A DNA stretch of 64,000 bases from Kitasatospora herbaricolor (GTDB lineage: Bacteria; Actinomycetota; Actinomycetes; Streptomycetales; Streptomycetaceae). The translations under genes and the position numbers were made by a program. Positions within the stretch are counted from its first letter, which is position 1; every line of letters begins with the position of its first letter. Of the stretch, positions 18,746 to 28,329 are shown in pieces. Location of the stretch: assembly GCF_030813695.1 (NCBI RefSeq), contig NZ_JAUSVA010000002.1, forward strand, positions 4,836,001 to 4,900,000, written 5' to 3'. The notes beneath the pieces were generated by a model. That model was not told the origin of the DNA, did not search any database, and saw nothing but the letters and a program-made list of their open reading frames with translations.

Positions 18746-20545
18746 ATGTCCTGGGAGGCCGCAAGCCGCCCCGTGCCGCGACCGCCGGCCCTGCTGCTGT
18801 CCCTGCTGCTGGTCGCCCTGACCCTGCTGCTGGGGCGTAGCACGCCCGCGTACGCCGCCACCTCGCTCAACGCGGACGGCTCCAGCTGGGCGGGCCCGGC
18901 GATCGACCAGTGGCGCCAGGACGTCGCGCCGCAGGGCATCCAGATCAACTTCAACGCGGTCGGCTCGGCCGCCGGCCGGACCCAGTGGACCATCGGCCAG
19001 GACGACTTCACCGCCTCGGACGTCCCGTTCCGCACCCAGGCCGACACCGGTCTGGGCTCCGCCGCGCACAGCAACGGCGCCGGCAACAGCGAGCCGCAGG
19101 TGTACGGGTACTCCTACGTGCCGATCACGGCCGGCGGCACCACGTTCATGTACAACCTGGTGGTGGCCGGCAAGCAGGTGCGTGACCTGCGGCTGTCCCC
19201 GCAGACGGTGGTGGACATCTTCACCAACAAGATCACCTCCTGGGACGACCCCCGGATCACCGCGGACTACGGCCGCGCGCTGCCCAAGCTGCCGATCACC
19301 CCGATCGTCCGCTCCGACGGCTCCGGCGCCACCGCCCAGTTCACCCGCTGGATGTCGCACACCCACAAGGACCAGTGGGAGGCGTACTGCACCCGGATCA
19401 ACGGCTACAGCTGCGGCGACTACACCGAGTTCTTCCCGCCCTCGGGCCGGATGGTCGCGCAGAACGGCTCCGACGTGGTGGCCGGGTACATCAAGTCGCA
19501 GGCCGGGCTCGGCACCATCGGCTACGACGAGTACGCCTTCGCCAAGCGCAGCAACTGGCCGGTGGTGAAGGTGCTCAACGCGGCCGGGTACTACTCGCTG
19601 CCGACCGCCTCCAACGTGGCGATCGCGCTGACCGCCGCCAAGATCCGCGGCGTCGACGACAACACTCCGCCGGACGACCCCAACTTCCTGCAGCAGAACC
19701 TCGACGGCGTCTACACCATGAACGACCCGCGCTCGTACCCGATCTCCAGCTACAGCTACCTGATCGTGCCGCGCGCGGGGGCCAGCCTGCCGGTGCCGCC
19801 GCGCTTCAACAACGACAAGGGCAGCGCGCTGAGCCGGTTCATCGCGTACGTGCTCTGCGAGGGCCAGGGCGAGGCGGACGGCCTCGGCTACTCGCCGATC
19901 CCGCGCGGCCTGGTGAAGGGCGGGATGCTGCAGGTCCAGCACATCCCGGGGAACGCCAGCCCGGTGGACCCGAACTCGCTGAGCAACTGCGCCAACCCGA
20001 CCTTCAACTCGGCCGGGCAGCTCACCGTCCTCACCAACGCACCGCAGCCCAGCCCCTGCGACAAGGCCGGCACCCCGATCGACTGCACCGTCCAGGGCGG
20101 CCAGGCCGTGCCCAAGGGCGGCAGCGGCGGCGCGGCGGGCGGCACCGGCGGTACGTCGACCGGCCCCGGTGCCCGGGCGGGCGGTTCGTCCGGCGGCTCC
20201 ACCGGCGGCGCGGGGGCCGGTGCCGGTACCGGTGGCACGGCGGGCGGCGCCGGGGGCGGTGACCCGGCGGCCGGCGCCGGGGGCGGCGCGGCCGATCCGG
20301 GCGCGAACGGCGAGGCGGCCGCCGAGCAGGTGGTGGACCCGCAGACCGGCCAGGTGGTCGCCGCCGGACGCGGCGGCCAGGCCGGCGAGATCCCGGCCAC
20401 CGTGGTCGCGGTCGACGGGCGGCCCGAGGACTGGCTGCTCACCACGCTGACGGCGCTGGAGCTGCTGGCGGTGGTCGCCGTGCCGCCGCTGCTGGGCGGC
20501 TACCTGCTCCGGCGGCGCCGGCAGACCCCGGGCGGTCCGGCATGA
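18746..20545 (+). CDS. Membrane-anchored PstS-like substrate-binding protein
   Basis: A 599-residue exported protein: signal peptide (cleavage near AYA-AT, residue 37), PstS domain (about 40-440) with GSSWAGPAIDQW, DDFTASDVPFR, VVDIFTNKITSWDDPRI and the phosphate-loop-like RSDGSGATAQFTRW, then a Gly-rich linker (about 455-525), a TM helix (LLTTLTALELLAVVAVPPLL) and an RRRR stop-transfer tail. GGAGGAG just before the ATG at 18746 decides the start over the ATG overlapping the pstA stop. SDGSGAT matches the PstS phosphate-binding loop pattern, so the ligand is probably phosphate. The anchoring mode is atypical and shared with the 13527 protein. Confidence 0.88.
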   Translation: MSWEAASRPVPRPPALLLSLLLVALTLLLGRSTPAYAATSLNADGSSWAGPAIDQWRQDVAPQGIQINFNAVGSAAGRTQWTIGQDDFTASDVPFRTQADTGLGSAAHSNGAGNSEPQVYGYSYVPITAGGTTFMYNLVVAGKQVRDLRLSPQTVVDIFTNKITSWDDPRITADYGRALPKLPITPIVRSDGSGATAQFTRWMSHTHKDQWEAYCTRINGYSCGDYTEFFPPSGRMVAQNGSDVVAGYIKSQAGLGTIGYDEYAFAKRSNWPVVKVLNAAGYYSLPTASNVAIALTAAKIRGVDDNTPPDDPNFLQQNLDGVYTMNDPRSYPISSYSYLIVPRAGASLPVPPRFNNDKGSALSRFIAYVLCEGQGEADGLGYSPIPRGLVKGGMLQVQHIPGNASPVDPNSLSNCANPTFNSAGQLTVLTNAPQPSPCDKAGTPIDCTVQGGQAVPKGGSGGAAGGTGGTSTGPGARAGGSSGGSTGGAGAGAGTGGTAGGAGGGDPAAGAGGGAADPGANGEAAAEQVVDPQTGQVVAAGRGGQAGEIPATVVAVDGRPEDWLLTTLTALELLAVVAVPPLLGGYLLRRRRQTPGGPA

Positions 20546-20585
20546 CGGCCCGCCGCACCGCCGGAACCACGCAGAGGAGGAGACG

Positions 20586-21533
20586 GTGAGCGCACCCACG
20601 ATCGACCCGGCGTCCGTCACCGTGCCGGCCCCCGCCGGGCCCGGGGCGGCCGCGCCGGCGGCGAGGCTGTCCAAGGCCTCCGCGCCGGCCCCCGCGGCCG
20701 CGCCGGCGGCCGGCCGGTCCACCGCCCGGCGGCGGTTCCTTCAGGCGGCCTGGGCGGCCAGCCTGGCGGCCGCCCTGCTGACCGGCTTCGTCGGCTACCT
20801 CTTCACCCTGTCCCACCTGCAGGAGCGGCACTCCCAGTCGACCTCCTACAAGACCTTCCGGGACCAGCTCGCCAAGGCCGTCGCCCCGACCGGCGCGGCC
20901 GCCGACGGCGCGCCCGTGGCGCTGATCGACATCCCCGCCATCGGCCTGCACCGGGCCGTGGTGGTCGAGGGCACCACCGGCCGGGACCTGATGCGCGGTC
21001 CGGGCCACCGGCGGGACACCGCGCTGCCCGGCCAGCAGGGCGTGAGCGTGCTGTTCGGACGCGGGGCGAGCTTCGGCGCGCCCTTCGCCAGGCTGTCCGA
21101 GCTGCGGGTCGGCGACAAGATCACCGCCACCACCGGTCAGGGCAGGTTCACGTACACCGTGAACGTCTACGGGGACGCCGACCAGCCGATCACCGACCCG
21201 GCGCGGAACCGGCTGGTGCTGGTCACCGGCGACTCCGGCTGGATCCCGTCCGGGACGGTGCTGATCGGCGCCCGGCTCGACGACGAGGCCCGGCCGAACC
21301 CCGGCGGCCGGCCCGCCACCATCGCCCACGACAAGGCCCTCGCGGCCGACAAGGGCGCGCTCGCCGCACTGCAGCTCTGGACGCTCGGGCTGCTGGGGGC
21401 CGTGCTGGCCGCCACCGCCGCGGCCCGCTGGTGGCGCCGCTCGGCCGCCTACCTGAGCCTCGCGCCGGTGCTCGGCGCGCTGCTCTGGAGCGTGTACGAG
21501 AACGCCGCCGCCCTGCTGCCCAATCTCTACTGA
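20586..21533 (+). CDS. Sortase-fold membrane protein lacking the catalytic His and Cys
   Basis: A 315-residue protein with an N-terminal TM helix (about 55-77), a class E-like sortase domain (about 110-235) and two C-terminal TM helices. Sortase landmarks are present: IPAIGLHRAVVVEGTTGRDL, GPGHRRDTALPGQQGVSVL, SFGAPFARLSELRVGDKI and RLVLVTGDSGW. In active class E sortases the segment after GNVVIA reads GHRTTYGAPF and the end reads LTTC. Here these are GRGASFGAPF (Arg159 where His is expected) and LVTG (Gly215 where Cys is expected). Transpeptidation should be impossible. It lies between the anchored PstS-like protein and pstB, with a GAGGAGGAG ribosome-binding site, suggesting a structural role in that complex. 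Confidence 0.85.
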   Translation: MSAPTIDPASVTVPAPAGPGAAAPAARLSKASAPAPAAAPAAGRSTARRRFLQAAWAASLAAALLTGFVGYLFTLSHLQERHSQSTSYKTFRDQLAKAVAPTGAAADGAPVALIDIPAIGLHRAVVVEGTTGRDLMRGPGHRRDTALPGQQGVSVLFGRGASFGAPFARLSELRVGDKITATTGQGRFTYTVNVYGDADQPITDPARNRLVLVTGDSGWIPSGTVLIGARLDDEARPNPGGRPATIAHDKALAADKGALAALQLWTLGLLGAVLAATAAARWWRRSAAYLSLAPVLGALLWSVYENAAALLPNLY

Positions 21534-21568
21534 CGCGCGCCTGCCGCGCGCTCCGGAGGACCGCACCG

Positions 21569-22480
<912 letters not shown>

Positions 22481-22666
22481 CCGGGGCGCCGGCCAAGCCG
22501 CCACGGCGCCGGCCGGCCCGCTGTGACGGCCGGATCCGGTGTGACCACTGGGCCGAAGGGGGGAACCGTACGGGCGGCGCCGCCCGCCCGCCGGGGCGCG
22601 CCGTTACCGGCCCGAACAGGTGTCGTTGGGCCGGTAGGACCAGTTCGCCGATGAGAGGACCGGACG

Positions 22667-24109
22667 ATGCCCACCCCCGCCACTGCCGCCACCACCGCCG
22701 TACCCCCCGCCAGGGAGGCGGCCCCGGCCGGGCTCGGTGAGCATGCGGGCAAGCATCCCGGCGAGCCGGACCTGATGGATCCGGAGCTGCTCGCGGACCC
22801 GTTCGGCGGGTACGGGAGGCTGCGCGAGCAGGGCCCGATCGTCCGGGGCCGCCGGCCGGACGGCGCCCCGGTCTGGCTGGTCACCCGGCACGACGACGTC
22901 CGGGAGCTGCTGCGCGACCAGAGGTTCGTCACCTCCCCCGCCTCGGTGCCCGGCCGGCCGGCGGGGAGCAGCGGGTGCGCCGGGGCGCCGGAGCGGACCC
23001 CGGCGGAGCCCGGCCGCCCGCGGCTGCCGGGATCGCTGCCGGACACCGACCCGCCGGCCCGCACCAGGTTGCGCCGGCCCGCCGCGCGGGCCTTCTCCGC
23101 CCACCGGCTGCAGGCCCTGCGCCCCCGGGTGGAGCGGATCGCCGACCAGCTGCTGGACGCCCTGCCCGGGTACGCCGTCGACGGCGCGGTCGACCTGGTC
23201 GAGCACTACGCGTACCCGCTGTCCATCGGCGTGCTCGGCGCGCTGGTGGGGCTGCCCGAGGCCGACCGCGGGCTGTGGCGCGGGTGGAGCGCCGAGCACG
23301 CCGCCGGGCGCGCGGACGCCGCCACCGAGGCCCTGGCCGGCCGCCTCCGGGAGCTGGCCGCCCGGCGTCGGGCGGAGCCCGCCGACGACCTGGTCGGCGC
23401 CCTCCTGCGCCCCGACGAGGCCGCCGTGCGCGGGGCTGTGGGCGGGCCGTGCGGCGGGGTCGGCGGCGCGGTGGTCGACGGGCCGTGCGGCGGGGTCGGC
23501 GGCGCGGTGGTCGACGGGCCGTGCGGCGGGGTGTCGGGCGACGGGCGGATCACCGACGAGGAGGTGGCCGGCCTGGTGCTGGCGCTCGTCGCGGCCGGCC
23601 ATGCCCCCACCGCCGACCTGATCGGCAACGGCGCGGCGGCGCTGCTCACCCACCCCGGGGAGCGGGCCCGGCTCGACGCCGACCCGGCGCTCTGGCCGCG
23701 CGCCGTCGAGGAGCTGGTGCGCTGGTGCGGCCCGGTGCAGCTGACCGGGCCGCGCTGGGCCACCGAGGACCTGACCTTCCGGGACACCCGGATCCGGCGC
23801 GGCGAGGCGGTGCAGCTCGTCCTGGTGGCGGCGAACTTCGACCCCCGCCGCCACCCCCACCCGGAGCGGCTGGACCTGACCCGCGAGCCGGCCGGCCCGG
23901 GCGAGCAGCAGGTCGGCTTCGGCCACGGCATCCACTCCTGCCCGGGCGCCGGGCTGGCCCGCCAGGAGGCCGAGGTGGCCCTGGCCGCACTGCTGCGGCG
24001 CCACCCCGGGCTGACCCTGGCGGTGGCGCCCGAGCAGTTGGAGCGCGTCCCGCTGCCGGAGGGCTGGCGGCTGCGGCGACTGCCGGTGCGCCTGGAGCGG
24101 GCGGGCTGA
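22667..24109 (+). CDS. Cytochrome P450
   Basis: A 480-residue bacterial class I-type P450. The heme-binding loop is GFGHGIHSCPGAGLARQEAE with the Cys thiolate ligand, the ExxR is in EELVRW, and a PERLDL segment (usually PERFD) precedes the heme loop. The I-helix reads LALVAAGHAPTADL, so the acidic residue of the usual AGxET/D acid-alcohol pair is Ala. Between the F/G region and the I-helix lies an extra Gly-rich stretch, repeating GPCGGVGGAVVD, caused by a 36-bp DNA repeat. Typical length is about 400-420; the excess is the N-terminus and this insert. No ferredoxin or reductase gene is adjacent. The substrate is unknown. Confidence 0.9.
   Translation: MPTPATAATTAVPPAREAAPAGLGEHAGKHPGEPDLMDPELLADPFGGYGRLREQGPIVRGRRPDGAPVWLVTRHDDVRELLRDQRFVTSPASVPGRPAGSSGCAGAPERTPAEPGRPRLPGSLPDTDPPARTRLRRPAARAFSAHRLQALRPRVERIADQLLDALPGYAVDGAVDLVEHYAYPLSIGVLGALVGLPEADRGLWRGWSAEHAAGRADAATEALAGRLRELAARRRAEPADDLVGALLRPDEAAVRGAVGGPCGGVGGAVVDGPCGGVGGAVVDGPCGGVSGDGRITDEEVAGLVLALVAAGHAPTADLIGNGAAALLTHPGERARLDADPALWPRAVEELVRWCGPVQLTGPRWATEDLTFRDTRIRRGEAVQLVLVAANFDPRRHPHPERLDLTREPAGPGEQQVGFGHGIHSCPGAGLARQEAEVALAALLRRHPGLTLAVAPEQLERVPLPEGWRLRRLPVRLERAG
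23444..23532. repeat. 36-bp in-frame minisatellite in the P450 gene
   Basis: Two perfect 36-base copies (23444-23479 and 23480-23515) and a 17-base partial third copy. Each unit adds 12 residues, so copy-number changes keep the reading frame. Confidence 0.92.
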
Positions 24110-24126
24110 GCCCGGGCCGTCCGGGG

Positions 24127-24999
24127 TCAGGCCGGCGCGTCCCCGGTGCTGCCCAGCAGGGTCTCCAGCACGGTCGCCACGCCGTCCTGCTCGTTGCTCA
24201 CGGTGTGCGTGGCGACGGCGGCGAGCACCTCGGGGTGGGCGTTGGCGACGGCGTACGCGCGGCCGGCCCAGGCCAGCATCTCCAGGTCGTTCGGCATGTC
24301 GCCGAAGGCCACCACCTCGCTGCTGTCGATGTCGTGCCCGGCGCACCAGTGGGCCAGGGTGCTGGCCTTGGTGACGCCCGGCGCGCTGATCTCCAGCAGC
24401 GGGATCGGGCTGGACCGGGTGATCTCGGCGAGGTGCCCGGCGGCCTTGCGGGCCTCGCCCAGCAGCTTGTCCGGGTCGAGGTCGGGGTGCTTGGCGAGCA
24501 GCTTGAAGAGGTCCCGGACCTCGCCGCCCGGGCTGAGCAGCTCCTCGGCCGGGCCGACCGGGTGGCTCTCGTCGGAGCCCCACATCCGCACCTCGTAGCC
24601 GGGCTCGCGGGCGAAGCCGCCCGGGTACTCGAAGGCGAAGGCGGTGCCGGGCAGCTTGGCGCGCAGCGCCGTGATCACCGCGAGCGCGTTCTCGGCGGTC
24701 AGCGGGAAGGTCTCCAGCAGCTCGCCGCGCCGGACGTCGACGATCGCGCCGCCGTTGGAGCAGATCGCCACGCCGTGACCGCCGACGTGCGAGCTGACCT
24801 GCTGCATCCAGCGCGGCGGGCGCCCGGTGACGAAGACCACCTGGATCCCGGCCGCCTCGGCGGCGGCCAGGGCGGCGGCGGTGCGCGCGGAGACGGTGCC
24901 GCCGGCGCAGAGCAGGGTGCCGTCCAGGTCGGTGGCGATCAGGCGGGTGCGGGGCTTCGGCCGGCCCGGGGTGGTGGTCACCGATCCATCTTCGCTCAC
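24127..24999 (-). CDS. HAD-superfamily (Cof-type) phosphatase
   Basis: A 290-residue phosphohydrolase of the Cof subfamily. Motif I is IATDLDGTLL with the nucleophilic Asp, motif II VVFVTGRPPR, motif III Lys in APGVTKASTL, and motif IV VAFGDMPNDLEML. A C2-type cap lies between motifs II and III. It probably hydrolyses sugar or cofactor phosphates; substrate unknown. The start is GTG at 24999 without a strong ribosome-binding site; a second GTG six codons on is an alternative. It converges on the P450 gene with 17 bases between stops. Confidence 0.92.
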   Translation of the reverse strand: MSEDGSVTTTPGRPKPRTRLIATDLDGTLLCAGGTVSARTAAALAAAEAAGIQVVFVTGRPPRWMQQVSSHVGGHGVAICSNGGAIVDVRRGELLETFPLTAENALAVITALRAKLPGTAFAFEYPGGFAREPGYEVRMWGSDESHPVGPAEELLSPGGEVRDLFKLLAKHPDLDPDKLLGEARKAAGHLAEITRSSPIPLLEISAPGVTKASTLAHWCAGHDIDSSEVVAFGDMPNDLEMLAWAGRAYAVANAHPEVLAAVATHTVSNEQDGVATVLETLLGSTGDAPA

Positions 25000-25061
25000 C
25001 GGTCGGGAGAGGTCACCGATCCGGTCGTCCCCGGCCGGCTCCGGGCCGGGGCGATCGACCG

Positions 25062-25706
25062 CCGACCCTCCCGCCGGCGGCGGTCGCCCGGGCCGCCCCG
25101 GAGGCCTCCGGGGCCCCTGAGGCCCCCGCCGTCCCTGACCTCCCGCCCGGGCCCGCCGGCGCCGCCGTCACGGTCGTCCCGCACGGCCTCACCACCGCCG
25201 ACCACCGGCCGGCCCTCGGTGGCCGCGACCGGGCCGCCCCGGAGGCCTCCGGGGCCCCTGAGGCCCCCGCCGTCCCTGACCTCCCGCCCGGGCCCGCCGG
25301 CGCCGCCGTCACGGTCGTCCCGCACGGCCTCACCACCGCCGACCACCGGCCGGCCCTCGGTGGCCGCGACCGGGCCGCCCCGGCCCCGCTGATCGAGGAG
25401 TGGCTCGCCCGGGGCGCCGCCGACGGCCGGATCGTCGCGGGCGCCACCCAGGGCCTGCCCGCCACGCTGCGCAACCCCGCCGCCCTGCTGGCCTACCGGC
25501 TCAAGGGCAAGCTGCAGCCCGAACCCCGGCCGGTCCCGCCCGGTCGCCCGCCCTCGCGGAGCATCCCGAGTGCCAGGGCCGTGACCGGCCGCCGGTCACC
25601 TCCGGACCCGCTCCGGACGGGCCTCTGCGGGGACTGCCGGCAGATCCGTGGCGACCCGCTCCTGCCGCCCGGGCACCGGGCTCCCGCGGCCCCCGTCGTC
25701 ATGTGA
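25062..25706 (+). pseudogene. Start-less C-terminal fragment of a helix-turn-helix-type protein
   Basis: An open frame with normal coding G/C bias but no ATG, GTG or plausible ribosome-binding site. It reads VTVVPHGLTTADHRPALGGR twice (141-bp tandem repeat), then APLIEEWLARGAADGRIVAG, LRNPAALLAYRLKGKLQPEP and a CGDC motif, ending at TGA 25706. The LRNPAALLAYRL helix followed by a CxxC segment resembles the C-terminal part of Streptomyces helix-turn-helix proteins that end LLAxRLxxxLP...CDGC. The DNA-binding N-terminus is absent. The left boundary is approximate, since coding bias fades near 25050. I infer a truncated regulator gene with an internal duplication. Confidence 0.6.
25090..25383. 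repeat. 141-bp tandem duplication
   Basis: 25090-25230 and 25231-25371 are two 141-base copies that look identical, followed by the first 12 bases of a third (25372-25383). 141 is a multiple of three, so the frame of the surrounding fragment is kept and 47 residues are duplicated. Confidence 0.9.
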
Positions 25707-25728
25707 GCACCCTTCTGCGGGCCAACTG

Positions 25729-25758
25729 TTGACGTTCGGTAACCTACCTGTGTGTAAC
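25729..25758 (+). promoter_or_regulatory. Candidate promoter of the LCP gene
   Basis: TTGACG at 25729-25734 and TGTAAC at 25753-25758 are 18 bases apart, in an A/T-enriched stretch about 80 bases before the LCP start. GTAAC occurs twice here, 15 bases apart, and could be part of a response-regulator site. Confidence 0.45.
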
Positions 25759-25835
25759 ATCCGACCATCTTTCGAGCGTCTGTATGGATACGGTGCTCAG
25801 GTCCGTACCGGATTCCGTCGGTGAAAGGTGCGCTT

Positions 25836-27584
25836 GTGTCGGGGCAGTGGAACGAAGGCCCGTACGGGGGTGGCGGCGAGCAGTCCGACGCCGCGCCGGG
25901 CCGTGCCGCGCGCACGGGCGCCGCGACCCGACCCGAGGAAGGCGTACCCGCCCCCAGACCGGGCGGCCGCGCGGAGGCCCGCAAGGCCGCGCAGGGACGC
26001 GGTGGCCGGGGCGCGACCCCGCCGGCCGACGGCCGTGGCGCGGCCGCCGCCGGCCGTGGCCGCAAGCCGCAGCGGAACCGGAAGAAGTTCGTCGCCTGGA
26101 CGGCGGCCAGCGCGATGGTGCTGCTCGTCGCGGGCGGCGGCGCGCTCTACCTGCTGTTCAACGGCAACATCAAGAGCTTCGACCCGGACGCCATCTCCAC
26201 CGACCGCCCGCCCGAGGCGCAGGCCGACGCCAACGGCAACAAGCCCGTCAACGTCCTGCTGCTCGGCTCCGACAGCCGCAGCGGCAGCAACAGCGACCTC
26301 GGCGGCGGCGACTCCGAGGGCGCCCGCTCGGACACCACGATCCTGTTGCACGTCTACGCCGACCACAAGCACGCCGTGGGGATATCCATACCGCGCAACG
26401 CCCTGGTCACCCTGCCCTCCTGCAAGCTGCCCAGCGGCAAGTGGACCAAGGAGAAGACCGGCGCCCTGTTCAACGAGGCCTTCGCACTGGGCGGTACCAG
26501 CGAGGGCAACCCGGCCTGCGCCCAGAACACCGTCGAGAAGCTGACCGGCATCCGGGTCGACCACACCATCGTGGTCGACTTCCAGGGCTTCTCCACGATG
26601 ACCAAGGCCGTCGACGGCGTCGACGTCTGCCTCCCCGAGGCCATCTACGAGGGGGACATCAACCCCAACCTCGGCAAGAAGGGCAAGGTCGTCCTGCCGA
26701 TGGGCAAGCAGAAGGTCGACGGCCAGCTCGCGCTGGACTACGTCCGGCTGCGGCACGGCATCGGCGACGGCTCCGACATCGGCCGGATGAAGCGCCAGCA
26801 GGCCTTCATGGGTTCGCTCATCTCCAAGGTGAAGAAGCAGGGCCTCAGCCCCACCACCCTGCTCCCGCTGGCCAACGCCGCCACCAAGTCGATGACCGTC
26901 GACCCCGGCCTCGACAGCGTGGACAAGCTGCTCTCCTTCGGCCTGTCGATGAAGAACATCGACATGCACGACCTGAAGTTCCTCACCCCCCGCTGGCAGT
27001 ACCACGGCGAGAACATCGACCTCGTGCACCCGAACGTCGACAACCTCTGGGCCACCCTCAAGGCCGACCGCACCATCGACGGCCAGGACGCCACCGGCCA
27101 GGCCGAGGCACCCGCCGCGAGCCCGGCGGCACCGGCCGCACCGGTCAGCGCCCCGGCCGCGCCGCCCGCCGCCCCCGACACCAACGGCACGGGCATCAAG
27201 GTCGCCGTCTACAACGGCACCACCGCCAACGGACTGGCCGGCAAGGCGGGCGAGACGCTCAAGGCAGCGAAGTTCACCGTCACCAAGACCACCGGCGCCC
27301 CCTCCACCAGCCACGCCACCACCCTGGTCGAGTACGGCACCGGCCAGAAGGCCAACGCCGAGAAGGTGGCCGCGCTCTTCCCCGGCGCCACCCTCACCCC
27401 GAGCAGCGCGGCCGGCATCAGCCTGGTGCTCGGCAAGGACTACGCCGACGCCAACGGCGGTGGCACGGGCGCCTCCCCCGGCACCCCGGCGCCGCCGCCC
27501 ACCCTGGCGCCCGCCGACACCGCCGACGCCCGCTCCGCCGACGACGACATCTGCGCCAACACCACCTACGGGACGGGCGGCTGA
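25836..27584 (+). CDS. LytR-CpsA-Psr (LCP) cell-wall glycopolymer ligase
   Basis: A 582-residue membrane-anchored protein: disordered Gly/Arg-rich cytoplasmic N-terminus, one TM helix (about 72-95; FVAWTAASAMVLLVAGGGAL), LCP catalytic domain (about 130-335) and a C-terminal LytR_C domain (about 440-535; VAVYNGTTANGLAGKAGETL). LCP landmarks are NVLLLGSDSR, RSDTTILLHV, SIPRNALV and YVRLRHGIGDGSDIGRMKRQ. LCP enzymes move polyprenyl-linked glycopolymers onto peptidoglycan. I chose the GTG at 25836 because AAGGTG lies 6 bases before it; a GTG 15 bases upstream is also in frame. A Pro/Ala linker joins the two extracellular domains. Confidence 0.93.
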   Translation: MSGQWNEGPYGGGGEQSDAAPGRAARTGAATRPEEGVPAPRPGGRAEARKAAQGRGGRGATPPADGRGAAAAGRGRKPQRNRKKFVAWTAASAMVLLVAGGGALYLLFNGNIKSFDPDAISTDRPPEAQADANGNKPVNVLLLGSDSRSGSNSDLGGGDSEGARSDTTILLHVYADHKHAVGISIPRNALVTLPSCKLPSGKWTKEKTGALFNEAFALGGTSEGNPACAQNTVEKLTGIRVDHTIVVDFQGFSTMTKAVDGVDVCLPEAIYEGDINPNLGKKGKVVLPMGKQKVDGQLALDYVRLRHGIGDGSDIGRMKRQQAFMGSLISKVKKQGLSPTTLLPLANAATKSMTVDPGLDSVDKLLSFGLSMKNIDMHDLKFLTPRWQYHGENIDLVHPNVDNLWATLKADRTIDGQDATGQAEAPAASPAAPAAPVSAPAAPPAAPDTNGTGIKVAVYNGTTANGLAGKAGETLKAAKFTVTKTTGAPSTSHATTLVEYGTGQKANAEKVAALFPGATLTPSSAAGISLVLGKDYADANGGGTGASPGTPAPPPTLAPADTADARSADDDICANTTYGTGG

Positions 27585-27603
27585 GGCACCGTCCGGCGGG
27601 CCG

Positions 27604-28071
27604 TCAGCCGACGGCCCGCCGGTAGAGCTGCCGCGAGCCGCCCTCCGGCCCCGCCGGGGCCGGCTCCCCGGGCGTGAACCCGAGGCCCTCGTAGAACACC
27701 CGGGCCCCGCCGGCCCCGGCGCCCGGATGGTCGGCGCCGAAGGTCACCACCTCGACCGTCCCGCCGCGGGCCGCGAACCGGCCCAGGGCCTCCGCCATCA
27801 GCGCCCGCCCGATCCCCAGCCCGCGCGCCTCCTCGGAGACCACCAGCCAGTGCACGTGGTGCAGCGGCGGCTCCGACCCGAACAGCAGCCCGCCGAGCAG
27901 TCGGTCACCCGCCGGGGCGTCGACCACCAGCGCGGCACCCCGGCCGATGTGGTCCTCGACGGCCCGCCGGAACCCGGGGTCCTCCACCATCGGCCCGAAC
28001 CACTGCTCGACCTGCCCGGCCAGCTCCAGGAAGCCGGCACGATCCATGCTCCGGGCGACTCTGACGATCAT
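27604..28071 (-). CDS. GNAT-family N-acetyltransferase
   Basis: A 155-residue acetyl-CoA-dependent acetyltransferase. The acetyl-CoA pyrophosphate loop is RGLGIGRALMAEAL (about 95-108), preceded by VHWLVVSEEA, and the fold ends with ARVFYEGLGF. The start is the ATG at 28071 (MIVRVARSMDRAGF); an upstream extension is Arg/Gly-rich and unlikely. The substrate is unknown. It converges on the LCP gene with a 19-base gap. Confidence 0.85.
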   Translation of the reverse strand: MIVRVARSMDRAGFLELAGQVEQWFGPMVEDPGFRRAVEDHIGRGAALVVDAPAGDRLLGGLLFGSEPPLHHVHWLVVSEEARGLGIGRALMAEALGRFAARGGTVEVVTFGADHPGAGAGGARVFYEGLGFTPGEPAPAGPEGGSRQLYRRAVG

Positions 28072-28329
28072 CCGGCCAGTCTGGCAGAGCACGCCCCCGC
28101 GCCCCCGGCGGCGCGGCCCGCCCCCAGCCGGCCGGGACCGTGCCGAACTCCCCGGCCCCGACACCCGCGACGTGGGCCGCGAAGTTCACCGGCGACCGGG
28201 TCCACAACCGCGTCCACCGATCGGAGACTGTCACGTCAAAACCGCCCCGATCGCAGGCGCCCACAGTAACCATAGGAGTACAAAGAGTGAGGAGCGCGCG
28301 AGCGCCCACGCACCTACGGAGACGTGATC

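Noticed and set aside
13527..20545. LPxTG/LAxTG sorting signals in the anchored PstS-like proteins
   Set aside because: Neither C-terminus has the pentapeptide before its TM helix, which agrees with the neighbouring sortase-fold protein being catalytically dead.
25090..25383. Insertion sequence or transposon ends in the 141-bp repeat
   Set aside because: The copies are direct and contiguous, with no transposase, no terminal inverted repeats and no target-site duplication.
23800..25392. Very long plus-strand open frame running from within the P450 through the HAD gene region
   Set aside because: It crosses a clear minus-strand HAD phosphatase and is Arg/Pro/Gly-rich without motifs.
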